Source of the DNA: JANQRA01 sp035762545
GTDB lineage: Bacteria > Actinomycetota > Acidimicrobiia > Spongiisociales > ZC4RG35
Length of the DNA: 64,000 nt
Assembly: GCA_035762545.1 (NCBI GenBank)
Contig: DASTOM010000034.1
Span: 1 to 64,000, forward strand
Reading direction: 5' to 3'
This document shows positions 8,833 through 17,999 of the stretch, piece by piece. The stretch's first letter is position 1, and each line of letters begins with the position of its first letter. The notes beneath the pieces are model-generated. The model was given only the letters and a program-made list of their open reading frames with translations. It ran no database searches and was not told the DNA's origin. The position numbers were made by a program, and so were the translations under genes.

Positions 8833-9214
8833 TCGCCCGCTCGTAGGCGTCGGTGTCGTGGTGGTGAGGGACGGCGAACTACTCCTCGTGCAGAGGGGCA
8901 AGGACCCGGGAAAAGGCCTGTGGGCAGTCCCCGGGGGAAAGGTGAGACCGGGTGAGGCGATGCGCAACGCAGCACGACGAGAGGTCTTCGAGGAGACCGG
9001 ACTCGATGTCGAGATCGGCGACGTCGCCTGGGTCGGAGAGGTCATCGAAGCCGGCTATCACATCGTATTGATCGACTTCGAGGGCAAGGTCATCGGCGGT
9101 GACCTCCAAGCGAGCGATGATGCCGCCGACGCCCGTTGGGTCGACCTGGCCCTCGCGACCGATCTCCCCCTGACATCGACGATGTACGACCTCATCGGTA
9201 CGCTGCGCCGATGA
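8816..9214 (+). CDS. Nudix hydrolase
   Basis: A 132-aa protein with a complete Nudix box, beginning at GGKVRPGEAMRNAARREV and ending in FEETGL (about residues 40-64), including the catalytic RE and EE residues. The family hydrolyses nucleoside diphosphates linked to another moiety, such as NADH, ADP-ribose or oxidised nucleotides. The exact substrate cannot be read from sequence, although the short MutT-like size favours a housecleaning role. The ATG overlaps the end of the GNAT gene, and the stop overlaps the ATG of the M20 peptidase. Confidence 0.85.
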   Translation: MTTESDRPLVGVGVVVVRDGELLLVQRGKDPGKGLWAVPGGKVRPGEAMRNAARREVFEETGLDVEIGDVAWVGEVIEAGYHIVLIDFEGKVIGGDLQASDDAADARWVDLALATDLPLTSTMYDLIGTLRR

Positions 9215-10536
9215 CCACCGAGGCCATTCCCCTCCTCCAGGAGCTGATTCGCAACCGGTGTGTGAACGACGGGACGCCTGAGAGTGGCCACGAGCACCGT
9301 TCCGTTGCCACGCTCCGCGAGTACTTCGGCGTCGAAGGCGAAGTGTTCGAGAAGGTTCCCGGCCGTCAGACCCTCATCTATCGAGTTCGAGGATCGGATC
9401 CCGCTGCCCCGTCACTCGGACTGAGCCCGCATCTCGATGTGGTGCCGGTCGAGGAGTCAGGATGGACCCAGAACCCGTTCGGGGCCGAGATCGTCGATGG
9501 GTACGTCTTCGGGAGGGGTGCTGTGGACATGCTCAACGTGACCGCGGCGATGTCGGTTGCTGCCCGTCCCTACATACGCGGCGAGATCCAGCCTCGGGGC
9601 GACCTGCTGTTCGTCGCTCTGGCTGATGAGGAAGCAGGAGGGGTGCTGGGGGCGATGCCGCTCGTCGAGGAGAGATGGGACGACGTCGCCGTGGACTACA
9701 TGCTGACCGAGGTCGCCTACCCGCACGTCTCTTACGCCAGCGAGCCGGCAATCCCAGTGGCGACAGGGGAGAAGGGGGCCTTCTGGTCGGTGCTCAAGGC
9801 CCGGGGGACACCTGGGCACGGCTCGGCTCCCTTCCGGGCAGACAACGCCCTCGAGAAGATGGTCGCCGCGGTTCATGGGATCTTCTCCGAGCCGATGCCC
9901 GTCGTCATCACTCACGAATGGCGTGAGTTCGTGGACTCCCTCGATCTCCCCGATGACTTGAAGGAAGCGCTGGTCGACCCGGACCGGGTCGATGACGCCC
10001 TCGAGAGCTTCGCCGTGGATGATCCCCTCTTTGCCAGATATGCCCACGCCGTCACCCACTTGACGATCTCCCCGAACATGCTCAACGCCGGCGTCAAGGC
10101 CAACGTCATTGCCAGCCAAGCGCAGGCCAACATCGATATCCGGGCCCTGCCCGGCACCGATCGGGCGTTCGTGGACTCCCTCCTCTACAAGGCGATGGGG
10201 TCGGCACGAGACGAGATCGACATCGAACCGATTCAGGACTTCGAAGCCACTTCCAGTCCGGCGGGCAACCCGCTCTGGGAGGCGATCGCAGACACGGTCG
10301 AGGACATCGAGGGTCACCGTCGGCTCCTCCCCACGATCATGAACGTCGCAACAGACGCACGTTTCTGGAGGAAGCGGGGGACCATCGCCTATGGCGTCGG
10401 CCTGTACGACGGGCGGATGGACTTCTCCGAGATGCTCGCCCTCTTCCACGGACACGACGAACGGGTCTCGGTCGAGTCCGTGTCCAGGACGACCCAGATG
10501 TACCAGCAGATCTTCGCCCGGTTCCTCGGATCTTGA
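9211..10536 (+). CDS. M20 family metallopeptidase
   Basis: A 441-aa zinc peptidase of the ArgE/DapE/CPG2 type. Metal and catalytic residues are visible: HLDVVP (His and Asp), GRGAVDM (bridging Asp), ADEEAGG (Glu-Glu pair) and a C-terminal LFHGHDER carrying the last His. A dimerisation (lid) domain is inserted in the middle. It probably removes an N-acyl or amino-acid group from a small substrate; specificity is not clear. The ATG at 9211 overlaps the Nudix stop (ATGA), and I prefer it to an upstream in-frame ATG inside that gene. Confidence 0.85.
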   Translation: MTTEAIPLLQELIRNRCVNDGTPESGHEHRSVATLREYFGVEGEVFEKVPGRQTLIYRVRGSDPAAPSLGLSPHLDVVPVEESGWTQNPFGAEIVDGYVFGRGAVDMLNVTAAMSVAARPYIRGEIQPRGDLLFVALADEEAGGVLGAMPLVEERWDDVAVDYMLTEVAYPHVSYASEPAIPVATGEKGAFWSVLKARGTPGHGSAPFRADNALEKMVAAVHGIFSEPMPVVITHEWREFVDSLDLPDDLKEALVDPDRVDDALESFAVDDPLFARYAHAVTHLTISPNMLNAGVKANVIASQAQANIDIRALPGTDRAFVDSLLYKAMGSARDEIDIEPIQDFEATSSPAGNPLWEAIADTVEDIEGHRRLLPTIMNVATDARFWRKRGTIAYGVGLYDGRMDFSEMLALFHGHDERVSVESVSRTTQMYQQIFARFLGS

Positions 10537-11303
10537 CGGTCCTCTGTGACCTCGACGGGGTCATCTATCGCGGCCAGATGGTCCTGCCCGGTGTCCCCGA
10601 GGCGTTGGCGAGACTCGAGGAAGCGGGCCGCCGCGTCTTCTACATCACCAACAACTCCAGCCGATCACCAGAACAGGGAGCGGCGAAGATCACCGCCCTC
10701 ACCGGGAGGATGGTGCACGGGGACCAGGTTCTCGGCTCATCCCTTGCCTCGGTGGCGTTGCTCGGACCCGACGACGGGCCGGTGTTCGTCGTCGGCGAGG
10801 ATGGGGTTTCCGATGCCGTCCGAAGGGCCGGGCTCGAAGAGACCACCGATCCGGCAGCGGCCGGATCCGTCCTGGTCGGGCTGACCAGGTCGCTCAGCTA
10901 CGACCTCCTTGGTGCGGCGATGAACGCGATCAGATCCGGGGCTCGATTCATCGCCACCAACGACGATGCGACGTTTCCTACCGAGGACGGTCTCATGCCG
11001 GGGGCGGGGTCGATCGTGGCGGCGCTGCGGGCCGCCACCGGTCAGGAGCCCGAGATCGCGGGCAAGCCCCACAAGCCGATGCGGGACCTGATCAGGTCGA
11101 GAGGTGTCGGGGGGGCCTGGGTGATCGGCGATCGGCTCGACACCGACATCGCGTTGGCGGCTGAAGAACCCGACTGGCGTTCGATACTGGTGCTCACCGG
11201 TGTGACCTCGGATGATCGCGGGCTCTCATCCCACGCCGACCATGTCGTCGCCGACTTTCCAGCGGCCGTAGATCTGGTGCTCGCCACCGATCAACGGTCA
11301 TAA
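10533..11303 (+). CDS. HAD-superfamily IIA hydrolase (NagD / glycerol-3-phosphate phosphatase type)
   Basis: A 256-aa phosphatase of HAD subfamily IIA. Motif 1 is CDLDGVIYRG at the N-terminus (catalytic Asp pair), motif 2 is ITNNSSRSP, the lysine lies in GKPHKPM, and motif 4 is VIGDRLDTDI. The best-studied relative at the same place in mycobacteria is the glycerol-3-phosphate phosphatase Rv1692, so that activity is a reasonable guess. The start is TTG in a TTGA overlap with the M20 gene. The next two genes are the small protein and NAD kinase. Confidence 0.82.
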   Translation: MTVLCDLDGVIYRGQMVLPGVPEALARLEEAGRRVFYITNNSSRSPEQGAAKITALTGRMVHGDQVLGSSLASVALLGPDDGPVFVVGEDGVSDAVRRAGLEETTDPAAAGSVLVGLTRSLSYDLLGAAMNAIRSGARFIATNDDATFPTEDGLMPGAGSIVAALRAATGQEPEIAGKPHKPMRDLIRSRGVGGAWVIGDRLDTDIALAAEEPDWRSILVLTGVTSDDRGLSSHADHVVADFPAAVDLVLATDQRS

Positions 11304-11313
11304 TCGGAGTGTC

Positions 11314-11460
11314 ATGGACCTGACTCCCGAACAGATCGACGAGATCGAGGCGAAGCTGGAGAAGCTGGAGTCGCTCGACCCGTCCGAGCTCCCGGAGCCG
11401 GCCGCCGAGCTGGTGGAGCTCTTGAGCAGGATCCTGGAGTCCCCGGAAGGCGACGATTGA
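11314..11460 (+). CDS. Conserved small acidic helical protein (48 aa)
   Basis: This short frame from ATG 11314 encodes 48 residues beginning MDLTPEQIDEIEAKLEKLES, rich in Glu and Leu and probably alpha-helical with coiled-coil character. It sits 10 bases after the HAD gene; the TTG of the NAD kinase gene lies in a TTGA overlap with its stop codon. Codon use is like that of its neighbours. As I recall, mycobacteria also have a small protein (Rv1693) between the HAD phosphatase and tlyA-nadK, so it is likely real and conserved. The function is unknown. Confidence 0.75.
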   Translation: MDLTPEQIDEIEAKLEKLESLDPSELPEPAAELVELLSRILESPEGDD

Positions 11461-12230
11461 AGTTCGCCCTCCACGTCCGCAGCGGACGGGACGAGATAGC
11501 CGAGTTCGCCCGTCGTCTGGAGGATCAGATCGTCTCCTCCGGTGGAACCGTCGCCGATCAGTCTGCAGTCCCCGACATGGTCCTAGCCGTCGGAGGTGAC
11601 GGGACGATGCTGACCGCCGCCAAGGCCGCCATCGCCGACGACGTGCCGGTCCTTGGGTTCAACCTCGGGACGCTGGGATTCCTGACCGAGGCCGAGCCGG
11701 ACGATCTCGCGAATGTCATCGATCGGCTGGTCGGCGGTGACTACGAGATAATGGAGCGGCTCACCATCTCGGCGATGATCAACAACGCCAGCGAATCCGG
11801 GGTCAACGACGTCGTGGTCGAGAAGATCGACAGCACACGTCTCGTCAATCTCGAGGTCGATGTCGACGGTGTCGGCTTCGCCACCTATCGCGCGGACGGG
11901 CTGATTGTCGCCACACCGACCGGGTCCACTGCCTATTCGTTCTCCGCCGGCGGACCCGTGGTCGATCCTGGGGTCGATGCCCTTGTCCTCACTCCGGTGG
12001 CGGCCCACTCCTTGTTCGACCGACCCATCGTCTTGCCCGCCGATTCCGAGATCAACATCACGGTGCGACGGGACCGTCCGGTCCGGGTCAACGTCGACAA
12101 GACAGTCCTCGGTCTGATCGGCGAAGGCGATGTCGTGCGGATCCGGCGCGGGCCGCGCCCGGCGCGGTTCGTCACTTTTGGGCGAGGGACCTTCCCGGGT
12201 CTGGTACGGGACAAGTTCGGGCTGGAGTGA
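11457..12230 (+). CDS. nadK: NAD kinase
   Basis: A 257-aa ATP-NAD kinase that phosphorylates NAD to NADP. It has the diagnostic GGDGT (residues 46-50), then LGFNLGTLGFLTE, and the conserved ATPTGSTAYSFSAGGP motif in the C-terminal beta-rich domain. The start is TTG, overlapping the small upstream gene. In mycobacteria tlyA lies between the small gene and nadK; here it is absent. The stop overlaps the recN start by one base (or 4 with the GTG alternative). Confidence 0.93.
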   Translation: MKFALHVRSGRDEIAEFARRLEDQIVSSGGTVADQSAVPDMVLAVGGDGTMLTAAKAAIADDVPVLGFNLGTLGFLTEAEPDDLANVIDRLVGGDYEIMERLTISAMINNASESGVNDVVVEKIDSTRLVNLEVDVDGVGFATYRADGLIVATPTGSTAYSFSAGGPVVDPGVDALVLTPVAAHSLFDRPIVLPADSEINITVRRDRPVRVNVDKTVLGLIGEGDVVRIRRGPRPARFVTFGRGTFPGLVRDKFGLE

Positions 12231-13825
12231 TGCTCGAGCATCTGAGAGTCGCCAATCTCGGGGTGCTCGTCGACGAGGGAATCGATCCCGAGCCCGGGTT
12301 CACGGTGATCACCGGAGAGACCGGTGCCGGCAAGACCCTTCTCCTCGGTGGGATCAGGCTGATTCTCGGTGGGCCCGCCGACGCCAAGACTGTCGGCCCG
12401 TATGGAGATGTCGCCGAGGTGGACGGTCTCTTCTCGATCGACGACACAGAACTGGGTGCGGGTAGACGGATTCCGTCTACCGGCCGGAGCAGGGCATATC
12501 TCGACGGCGTCATCGTGTCGGCTGCTGCGCTTGCGGAACGGCTCGGTTCCGTCGTCGAGATCGTCGGTCAGCACGATCAGCTCGCCATCACCCGGCCCGC
12601 CGCCATCCTCGAGATGATCGATGGAGCCCTCGATGACGACGGGCTCCGGGCACTCGAGTCGTATCGCTCTGCCTGGGCCGCCCTGGGGGAGGCACTGGCG
12701 CGACAGGCCCAACTCGGCGGTGATCAGATGGAACTGACCCGTGAGATGGACCTGGCCCGCTACCAGGCCAGAGAGATCGATGCGGCGGGTCTGAAAGAAG
12801 GCATCGATCGAGATCTCGAGGCGACGTTGTCGCGACTGCGAAACATCGAAGAGATCACCGAGCATCTGGGCGAGACGATGGGGCTCAGCGAATCGATGTC
12901 GGAGAGCGTCGGCGAGCTCGTCAGTCGACTGCGCAAAGCGGCGTCCCTCGACCCGTCCCTTGCCGATCTCGCCGGCCAGGCAGATGGGCTGGCCGAGATG
13001 GTCACTGACCTGGTCAGGGAGGCCCGTGATGCCCTGGACGGCGTCGACGCCGATCCTTCCGCCCTCGACGAAACAGAGCAAAGGCTCACTGCCATCGGTG
13101 ACCTCAAGCGGAAATACGGTCGGACCGTCGAAGAGGTTCTCGCCTATGGCGCCCGACAATCGGAGCGGGCCTCCGAACTGGAGACCCTTCTTCGGGATGC
13201 CGACGAGATCGACTCCTTGGTGAGTGCGGGACAGGAGGAAGTCGCCCGTCGGGCCCGAGCGTTGACCGTGGCGAGGGAGGCGGCCGGGCAGAGGATCTCG
13301 ACGGACGCGCGCGGTCATCTGGCCGACCTCGGCCTCGGAGCGGCAAGTGTCGCCATCAACCTGGAAACCGTCGACCCCGGTCCCAGTGGGGCCGACAGGG
13401 CGGCGCTCATGTTCGCCTCCGACGACCGCCTGGAGCCGGGGCCGGTGAGCGCGGTGGCCTCCGGCGGTGAACTGTCCCGGTTGGTGCTGGCCCTTCGTCT
13501 CGCCACCCGACGGGCCACGACGGCGACCCTGGTATTCGACGAGGTGGACACGGGGATCGGGGGGAGGACGGCACTCGCAATGGGAGCCAAGATCGCCCAA
13601 CTGGCAGACGACACCCAGGTGTTGTGTGTTACACACCTGCCTCAAGTCGCAGCCCACGCCGACAAGCACTACGTGGTGGAGCGGAACACCGATGGGGTCG
13701 CCCGGGTCCGTGCCGTCGCCGGCGACGATCGGCTCACCGAGCTCTCCCGCATGCTCGCCGGCCAACCCGACAGCGAAGCCGGCAAGAGCGCCGCGGCCGA
13801 ACTGCTCGCCATCGCCAAGAACTAG
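12230..13825 (+). CDS. recN: DNA repair ATPase RecN
   Basis: A 531-aa SMC-like protein used in double-strand-break repair. The N-terminal half-ATPase has Walker A GETGAGKT (about residues 29-36); long coiled-coil arms follow; the C-terminal half has the signature VASGGELSRL and Walker B TLVFDEVDTGIGG, then VTHLPQVAAHAD. I use ATG 12230; a GTG one codon earlier is possible. A small stem (CGAGGT...ACCTCG, 13828-13850) follows the stop and may help end the transcript. Confidence 0.93.
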   Translation: MLEHLRVANLGVLVDEGIDPEPGFTVITGETGAGKTLLLGGIRLILGGPADAKTVGPYGDVAEVDGLFSIDDTELGAGRRIPSTGRSRAYLDGVIVSAAALAERLGSVVEIVGQHDQLAITRPAAILEMIDGALDDDGLRALESYRSAWAALGEALARQAQLGGDQMELTREMDLARYQAREIDAAGLKEGIDRDLEATLSRLRNIEEITEHLGETMGLSESMSESVGELVSRLRKAASLDPSLADLAGQADGLAEMVTDLVREARDALDGVDADPSALDETEQRLTAIGDLKRKYGRTVEEVLAYGARQSERASELETLLRDADEIDSLVSAGQEEVARRARALTVAREAAGQRISTDARGHLADLGLGAASVAINLETVDPGPSGADRAALMFASDDRLEPGPVSAVASGGELSRLVLALRLATRRATTATLVFDEVDTGIGGRTALAMGAKIAQLADDTQVLCVTHLPQVAAHADKHYVVERNTDGVARVRAVAGDDRLTELSRMLAGQPDSEAGKSAAAELLAIAKN

Positions 13826-13924
13826 ACGAGGTTTGGGCTCTAGACCTCGCTCAGCGCGGTCCACAGCCCTGGGTCGCGACAAACATGGCTGGGGGAGGAG
13901 GTCGTGCTACTCTGGCATCCCGTC

Positions 13925-15622
13925 ATGGACGGGCCACTTTTCTCCCAAGAGACACCCAGCGAGGTGAGTGTCTCGACCCGGGACACCAAGTACGTTTTCG
14001 TCACAGGCGGTGTCGTTTCCAGTCTCGGTAAAGGGATCGCCGCCGCCTCTCTTGGTCGATTGCTGAAGTCCCGCGGGCTCCGCGTCGTCAACCAGAAGCT
14101 CGACCCATACATCAACGTCGATCCCGGCACGATGAACCCCTTCCAACACGGTGAGGTCTTCGTCACCGACGACGGTGGGGAGACCGACCTAGACCTCGGG
14201 CACTACGAGCGGTTCACCGGCGAGAACCTGAGGCGGACATCCAACGTGACCTCGGGCTCGGTCTACCTGTCGGTGATCCAAAAGGAGCGCCGTGGCGACT
14301 ATCTCGGGGACACCGTCCAGGTGATTCCCCATGTCACCAATGAGATCAAGGAGCGGATTCGTCGGGTCGGCGATCAGGATGTCGACGTGGTCATCACCGA
14401 AGTCGGTGGCACCGTCGGGGACATCGAGAGCCTTCCCTTCCTCGAGGCTATTCGCCAGTTCGGCAACGACGTCGGACGCTCCAACGTGATGTTCGTCCAT
14501 GTCACGTTGGTCCCATACATCGCGACGTCCGAAGAGTTGAAGACCAAGCCGACCCAGCACTCGGTCGCCGAGCTGCGCTCGAAGGGCATTCACCCCGACG
14601 TGATCATCGTCCGCTCGGACCGAGAGATCGACGACTCGGTGCGGAAGAAGATCAGTTTGTTCTGTGACGTGGAGCATCGTGCGGTCATCGCCGCGCCCGA
14701 CGCCGAAGACATCTACGCCGTCCCGCTGGATCTCCACGAAGGCGGCCTCGACGACGTCGTATGCGACCGACTCGGGCTCGTCACCGGACCGCCTCGTCTC
14801 GACACCTGGAAGGACATGGTTGAGCGTGCCGCGTCGGCCACGCAGGAAGTCAGCGTCGGAATCGTCGGCAAATACGTCGATCTCCCCGATGCTTACCTCT
14901 CAGTGGTCGAATCCCTACGGCACGCTGCCGCGTCGCTGGGTCTGAAACTCGATCTGCGGTGGGTGCCCTCCGACGAGCTGACCGGGCTCCTCTCCGACAC
15001 GTATCTGGAAGAGCTCGACGGCATCGTCATTCCAGGTGGCTTCGGTTATCGCGGGGTGGAGGGAAAGATCCAGGCCATCCGTTTTGCGAGGGAGAACGGG
15101 ATCCCGCTGCTCGGCCTCTGCCTTGGTCTCCAATGTGCGGTGATCGAGTTCGCCCGATCGGTGCTCGGCCTCACAGACGCCAACAGCACCGAGTTCGATC
15201 CGTCCACCCCCGATCCGGTGATCGATCTCATGGCCAGCCAGGAAGACGTCGAGGACATGGGCGGGACCATGCGTCTTGGTCTCTACGCGGCAAAGCTCGC
15301 GGAGGGCTCCAAGGTGCGGGCCATGTACGGCAAGGAGCTCGTCTACGAGCGTCATCGCCATCGCTGGGAGGTCAACAACCGCTATCGGAAAGACCTCGAG
15401 CACCACGGGATGAGACTGTCCGGCGTGTCGCCTGACGACAATCTGGTCGAGTACATTGAGCTGATCGATCACCCGTTCTTCGTGGGAACCCAAGCCCACC
15501 CGGAATTCAGGTCTCGCCCCGACGATCCACACCCGCTCTTCGTCGGCTTGGTCGAGGCGGCCGCGGCCATCAGGGCCGAGATCCCCGTGATCGAGTCGAC
15601 GGAAAGCAGCGTGAACACTTGA
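13925..15622 (+). CDS. pyrG: CTP synthase
   Basis: A CTP synthase of about 565 aa that aminates UTP to CTP with glutamine. The amidoligase domain begins with YVFVTGGVVSSLGKG and contains the ATP/UTP-binding segments; the C-terminal class I glutamine amidotransferase has the nucleophile in GLCLGLQ and the His-x-Glu in HPEF. The start is uncertain: ATG 13925, GTG 13904 and GTG 13964 are all in frame. A very purine-rich GGGGGAGGAG lies at 13891-13900, close to GTG 13904 but too far from the others. The stop overlaps the ald start by 4 bases. Confidence 0.93.
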   Translation: MDGPLFSQETPSEVSVSTRDTKYVFVTGGVVSSLGKGIAAASLGRLLKSRGLRVVNQKLDPYINVDPGTMNPFQHGEVFVTDDGGETDLDLGHYERFTGENLRRTSNVTSGSVYLSVIQKERRGDYLGDTVQVIPHVTNEIKERIRRVGDQDVDVVITEVGGTVGDIESLPFLEAIRQFGNDVGRSNVMFVHVTLVPYIATSEELKTKPTQHSVAELRSKGIHPDVIIVRSDREIDDSVRKKISLFCDVEHRAVIAAPDAEDIYAVPLDLHEGGLDDVVCDRLGLVTGPPRLDTWKDMVERAASATQEVSVGIVGKYVDLPDAYLSVVESLRHAAASLGLKLDLRWVPSDELTGLLSDTYLEELDGIVIPGGFGYRGVEGKIQAIRFARENGIPLLGLCLGLQCAVIEFARSVLGLTDANSTEFDPSTPDPVIDLMASQEDVEDMGGTMRLGLYAAKLAEGSKVRAMYGKELVYERHRHRWEVNNRYRKDLEHHGMRLSGVSPDDNLVEYIELIDHPFFVGTQAHPEFRSRPDDPHPLFVGLVEAAAAIRAEIPVIESTESSVNT

Positions 15623-16740
15623 TCATTGGCGTCCCCCGAGAGATCAAGACAGAGGAACACCGGGTCGCCATAACACCGATCGGCGTCAGAGAGCTCACCG
15701 ATCGCGGGCATCAGGTACTCATCCAGAAGGGGGCCGGGGAAGGCTCGACCATCCACGACGACGAGTACGAGGCTCAGGGCGGTTCCATAGTGGGCTCCGC
15801 CGGTGACGTGTTCTCGGGGGCCGAGTTGATCCTCAAGGTCAAAGAGCCCCAACCGTCAGAGGTCGAGATGTTCCGGGAGGGCCAGACTCTCTTTACCTAT
15901 CTGCATCTCGCCGCGTATCCGAGTCTCGCCGCCGGTCTCGCCCAGCGTGGGATCGTGGCGATCGCCTACGAGACGGTTCAGATGCCGGACGGATCCCTGC
16001 CTCTGCTTGCGCCGATGTCTGAGATCGCAGGTCGTATGGCGACCCAGGCGGGTGCCTACTTCCTCGAGAAGTCCCAGGGTGGCCGGGGGATCCTGCTCGG
16101 TGGTGTCACCGGGGTGAGCCCGGCGAAGGTGGTGGTGATAGGCGGGGGAATGGCGGGATCCAACGCTGCGTCGATAGCCATGGGCATGCAGGCCGATGTC
16201 GTCGTCCTCGACACCGATCTCAACAAACTCCGCTGGATCGACTCGGTCTACGAGGGTCGGATCGTCACCTTGCACTCCAACAAACTGACCCTGGAAGAGC
16301 AAGTGATCGACGCCGACCTCGTCATCGGCACGGTTCTCGTCCCCGGTGCGTCGGCTCCCAAGTTGGTCACAGAGGAGATGGTCAAGTCGATGAAACGGGG
16401 AGCGGTTCTTGTCGATGTCGCCATCGATCAGGGCGGGTGTTTCGCCACTTCACGGGAGACGACCCACTCCGATCCGGTATACGAGATGCACGATGTACTC
16501 CATTACGCGGTGGGGAACATCCCCGGTGCCGTGCCGCACACGTCCACCTACGCCCTCACCAACGCCACTCTGCGCTACGTGGTGATGATGGCGCAACAGG
16601 GTGTCGAGCAAGCAGTCGCCGCCCGACCCGAGTTGCTGCCGGGGGTCAACATCGTTGGCGACCAGGTGTGCCACCCCGCGGTAGCCGAGAGTCTCGGGGT
16701 TGGTCACTCGCCTCCGATGGAGGCTCTCGCCGCCAGGTGA
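15619..16740 (+). CDS. ald: Alanine dehydrogenase
   Basis: A 373-aa NAD-dependent L-alanine dehydrogenase that interconverts alanine and pyruvate plus ammonia. It starts with the typical GVPREIKTEEHRVAITP (residues 4-20), has the substrate-site EMSEIAGRM-like segment, and a Rossmann motif VVVIGGGMAGSNAA near residue 170. The start is TTG, overlapping the pyrG stop (TTGA). The length is normal. The stop overlaps the xerD GTG. Confidence 0.93.
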   Translation: MIIGVPREIKTEEHRVAITPIGVRELTDRGHQVLIQKGAGEGSTIHDDEYEAQGGSIVGSAGDVFSGAELILKVKEPQPSEVEMFREGQTLFTYLHLAAYPSLAAGLAQRGIVAIAYETVQMPDGSLPLLAPMSEIAGRMATQAGAYFLEKSQGGRGILLGGVTGVSPAKVVVIGGGMAGSNAASIAMGMQADVVVLDTDLNKLRWIDSVYEGRIVTLHSNKLTLEEQVIDADLVIGTVLVPGASAPKLVTEEMVKSMKRGAVLVDVAIDQGGCFATSRETTHSDPVYEMHDVLHYAVGNIPGAVPHTSTYALTNATLRYVVMMAQQGVEQAVAARPELLPGVNIVGDQVCHPAVAESLGVGHSPPMEALAAR

Positions 16741-17648
16741 GCCAAGGAAACCTCCCTGGTGCTGCCACAGCACTGGAAACGGGAGTGGACGAGTACCTGA
16801 TCTCGCTGCGGGTGGAACGCGGTCTGGCCGCCAACACCATCACGGCCTACAAGCGTGACCTCGACCAATACGTCGCCTTCCTCGACGGTCGATCCCCGTC
16901 CGAGGCCGTCATCGGCGGGTACATCGGCGACATGCGGAACCGGGACCTGGCCGATTCAACGATCGCCCGGAAGCTGGCCTCGATCCGGGGACTCCACAGG
17001 TTCCTCGTCCAGGAGGGGATGTGGGCCACAGATCCGACCGCACTCGTCGACAGCCCGAGACGCCCCGATCCATTCCCCAAGGCGCTGACGATCGACGAGG
17101 CCATCGCCCTCGTCGAGGCACCAACGGGGAGTGACCCGGGGTCGCTCCGCGACCGGGCTCTGTTGGAGTTCTTATACGGGACCGGTGCTCGAGTCTCGGA
17201 GACCGTCGGTGTGGACATGGGGCATCTCGACCTCGAGGACCGGGTGGTACGGGTCACCGGGAAGGGCTCCAAGCAGCGTCAGGTGCCGATGGGGCGCAAG
17301 ACCGTCGAAGCCATCGTCGCTTGGTTGCCTGATCGGTTGTCCCTGATCAGGCGGAACGTCGCCGGCGACCCCCTGTTCATCAGTCTCCGAGGAGGGAGAT
17401 TGAGCCGTCAGGCGGTGTTCGACATCGTCAAGAAGCATGCTGTCACGGTCGACATAGACCCCGAGAGGGTGTCGCCTCACGTGCTCCGACACTCGGCCGC
17501 TACCCATATGGTCGAGGCCGGGGCCGACCTGAGATCCGTCCAAGAAATGCTCGGTCACGCTACGATCAGCACAACCCAGGTCTACACACGGGTCAGCCCC
17601 GCTCACGTAATGGAGATCTACGTCGAGGCGCATCCGAGGAGTAGGTAA
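16737..17648 (+). CDS. xerD: Tyrosine recombinase XerD
   Basis: A 303-aa site-specific recombinase that resolves chromosome dimers at dif together with XerC. The N-terminal SAM-like core-binding domain is followed by the catalytic domain with Arg in GARVSE, Lys in TGKGSKQR, HxxR in HVLRHSAATHM, His in LGHATIST and the nucleophile Tyr in TQVYTRV. The GTG at 16737 overlaps the ald stop by 4 bases; a longer open frame inside ald is not plausible. Genome position matches mycobacterial xerD. Confidence 0.92.
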   Translation: MSQGNLPGAATALETGVDEYLISLRVERGLAANTITAYKRDLDQYVAFLDGRSPSEAVIGGYIGDMRNRDLADSTIARKLASIRGLHRFLVQEGMWATDPTALVDSPRRPDPFPKALTIDEAIALVEAPTGSDPGSLRDRALLEFLYGTGARVSETVGVDMGHLDLEDRVVRVTGKGSKQRQVPMGRKTVEAIVAWLPDRLSLIRRNVAGDPLFISLRGGRLSRQAVFDIVKKHAVTVDIDPERVSPHVLRHSAATHMVEAGADLRSVQEMLGHATISTTQVYTRVSPAHVMEIYVEAHPRSR

Positions 17649-17998
17649 TGGCGCTCGACATCGAAAAAGCAGAACAAGCCCTACGCAAAGAACGAGAACA
17701 GCTCGTCCACCAGCTGGACGAGCTCGGAGCCGCCGAGACCGGCGACCTCCGAGCTGACCTCGACTTCGGAGGGAGCTTCGCCGACGCCGCCTCGGTCACC
17801 GCCGAACGGACGGAGGTGCTCGGTCTCGTCGACTCGCTGAAGAGTCAGCTCGACGACGTTGACGCCGCCCTGGCCCACATCGAGGCGGGCACCTACGGGA
17901 TCTGCGATCGGTGTGGGAACGCAATCGGCGACGATCGCCTCGAGTTCCGACCGGAATCGATTCTCTGCGTCGACTGCAAGAATCGGACCGCCTCCTGA
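17648..17998 (+). CDS. DksA/TraR family zinc-finger protein
   Basis: A 116-aa protein with an N-terminal coiled coil and a C4 zinc finger: CDRC at residues 86-89 and CVDC at 107-110. DksA/TraR proteins bind in the RNA polymerase secondary channel; here the finger is complete. The tip of the coiled coil lacks an obvious DxxDxA, so activity at polymerase is uncertain. It starts at an ATG sharing one base with the xerD stop (TAATG). Confidence 0.8.
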   Translation: MALDIEKAEQALRKEREQLVHQLDELGAAETGDLRADLDFGGSFADAASVTAERTEVLGLVDSLKSQLDDVDAALAHIEAGTYGICDRCGNAIGDDRLEFRPESILCVDCKNRTAS

Positions 17999-17999
17999 C

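Noticed and set aside
11933..13882. 649-aa antisense frame across nadK and recN
   Set aside because: Overlaps two genes with complete family motifs on the plus strand; no protein features.
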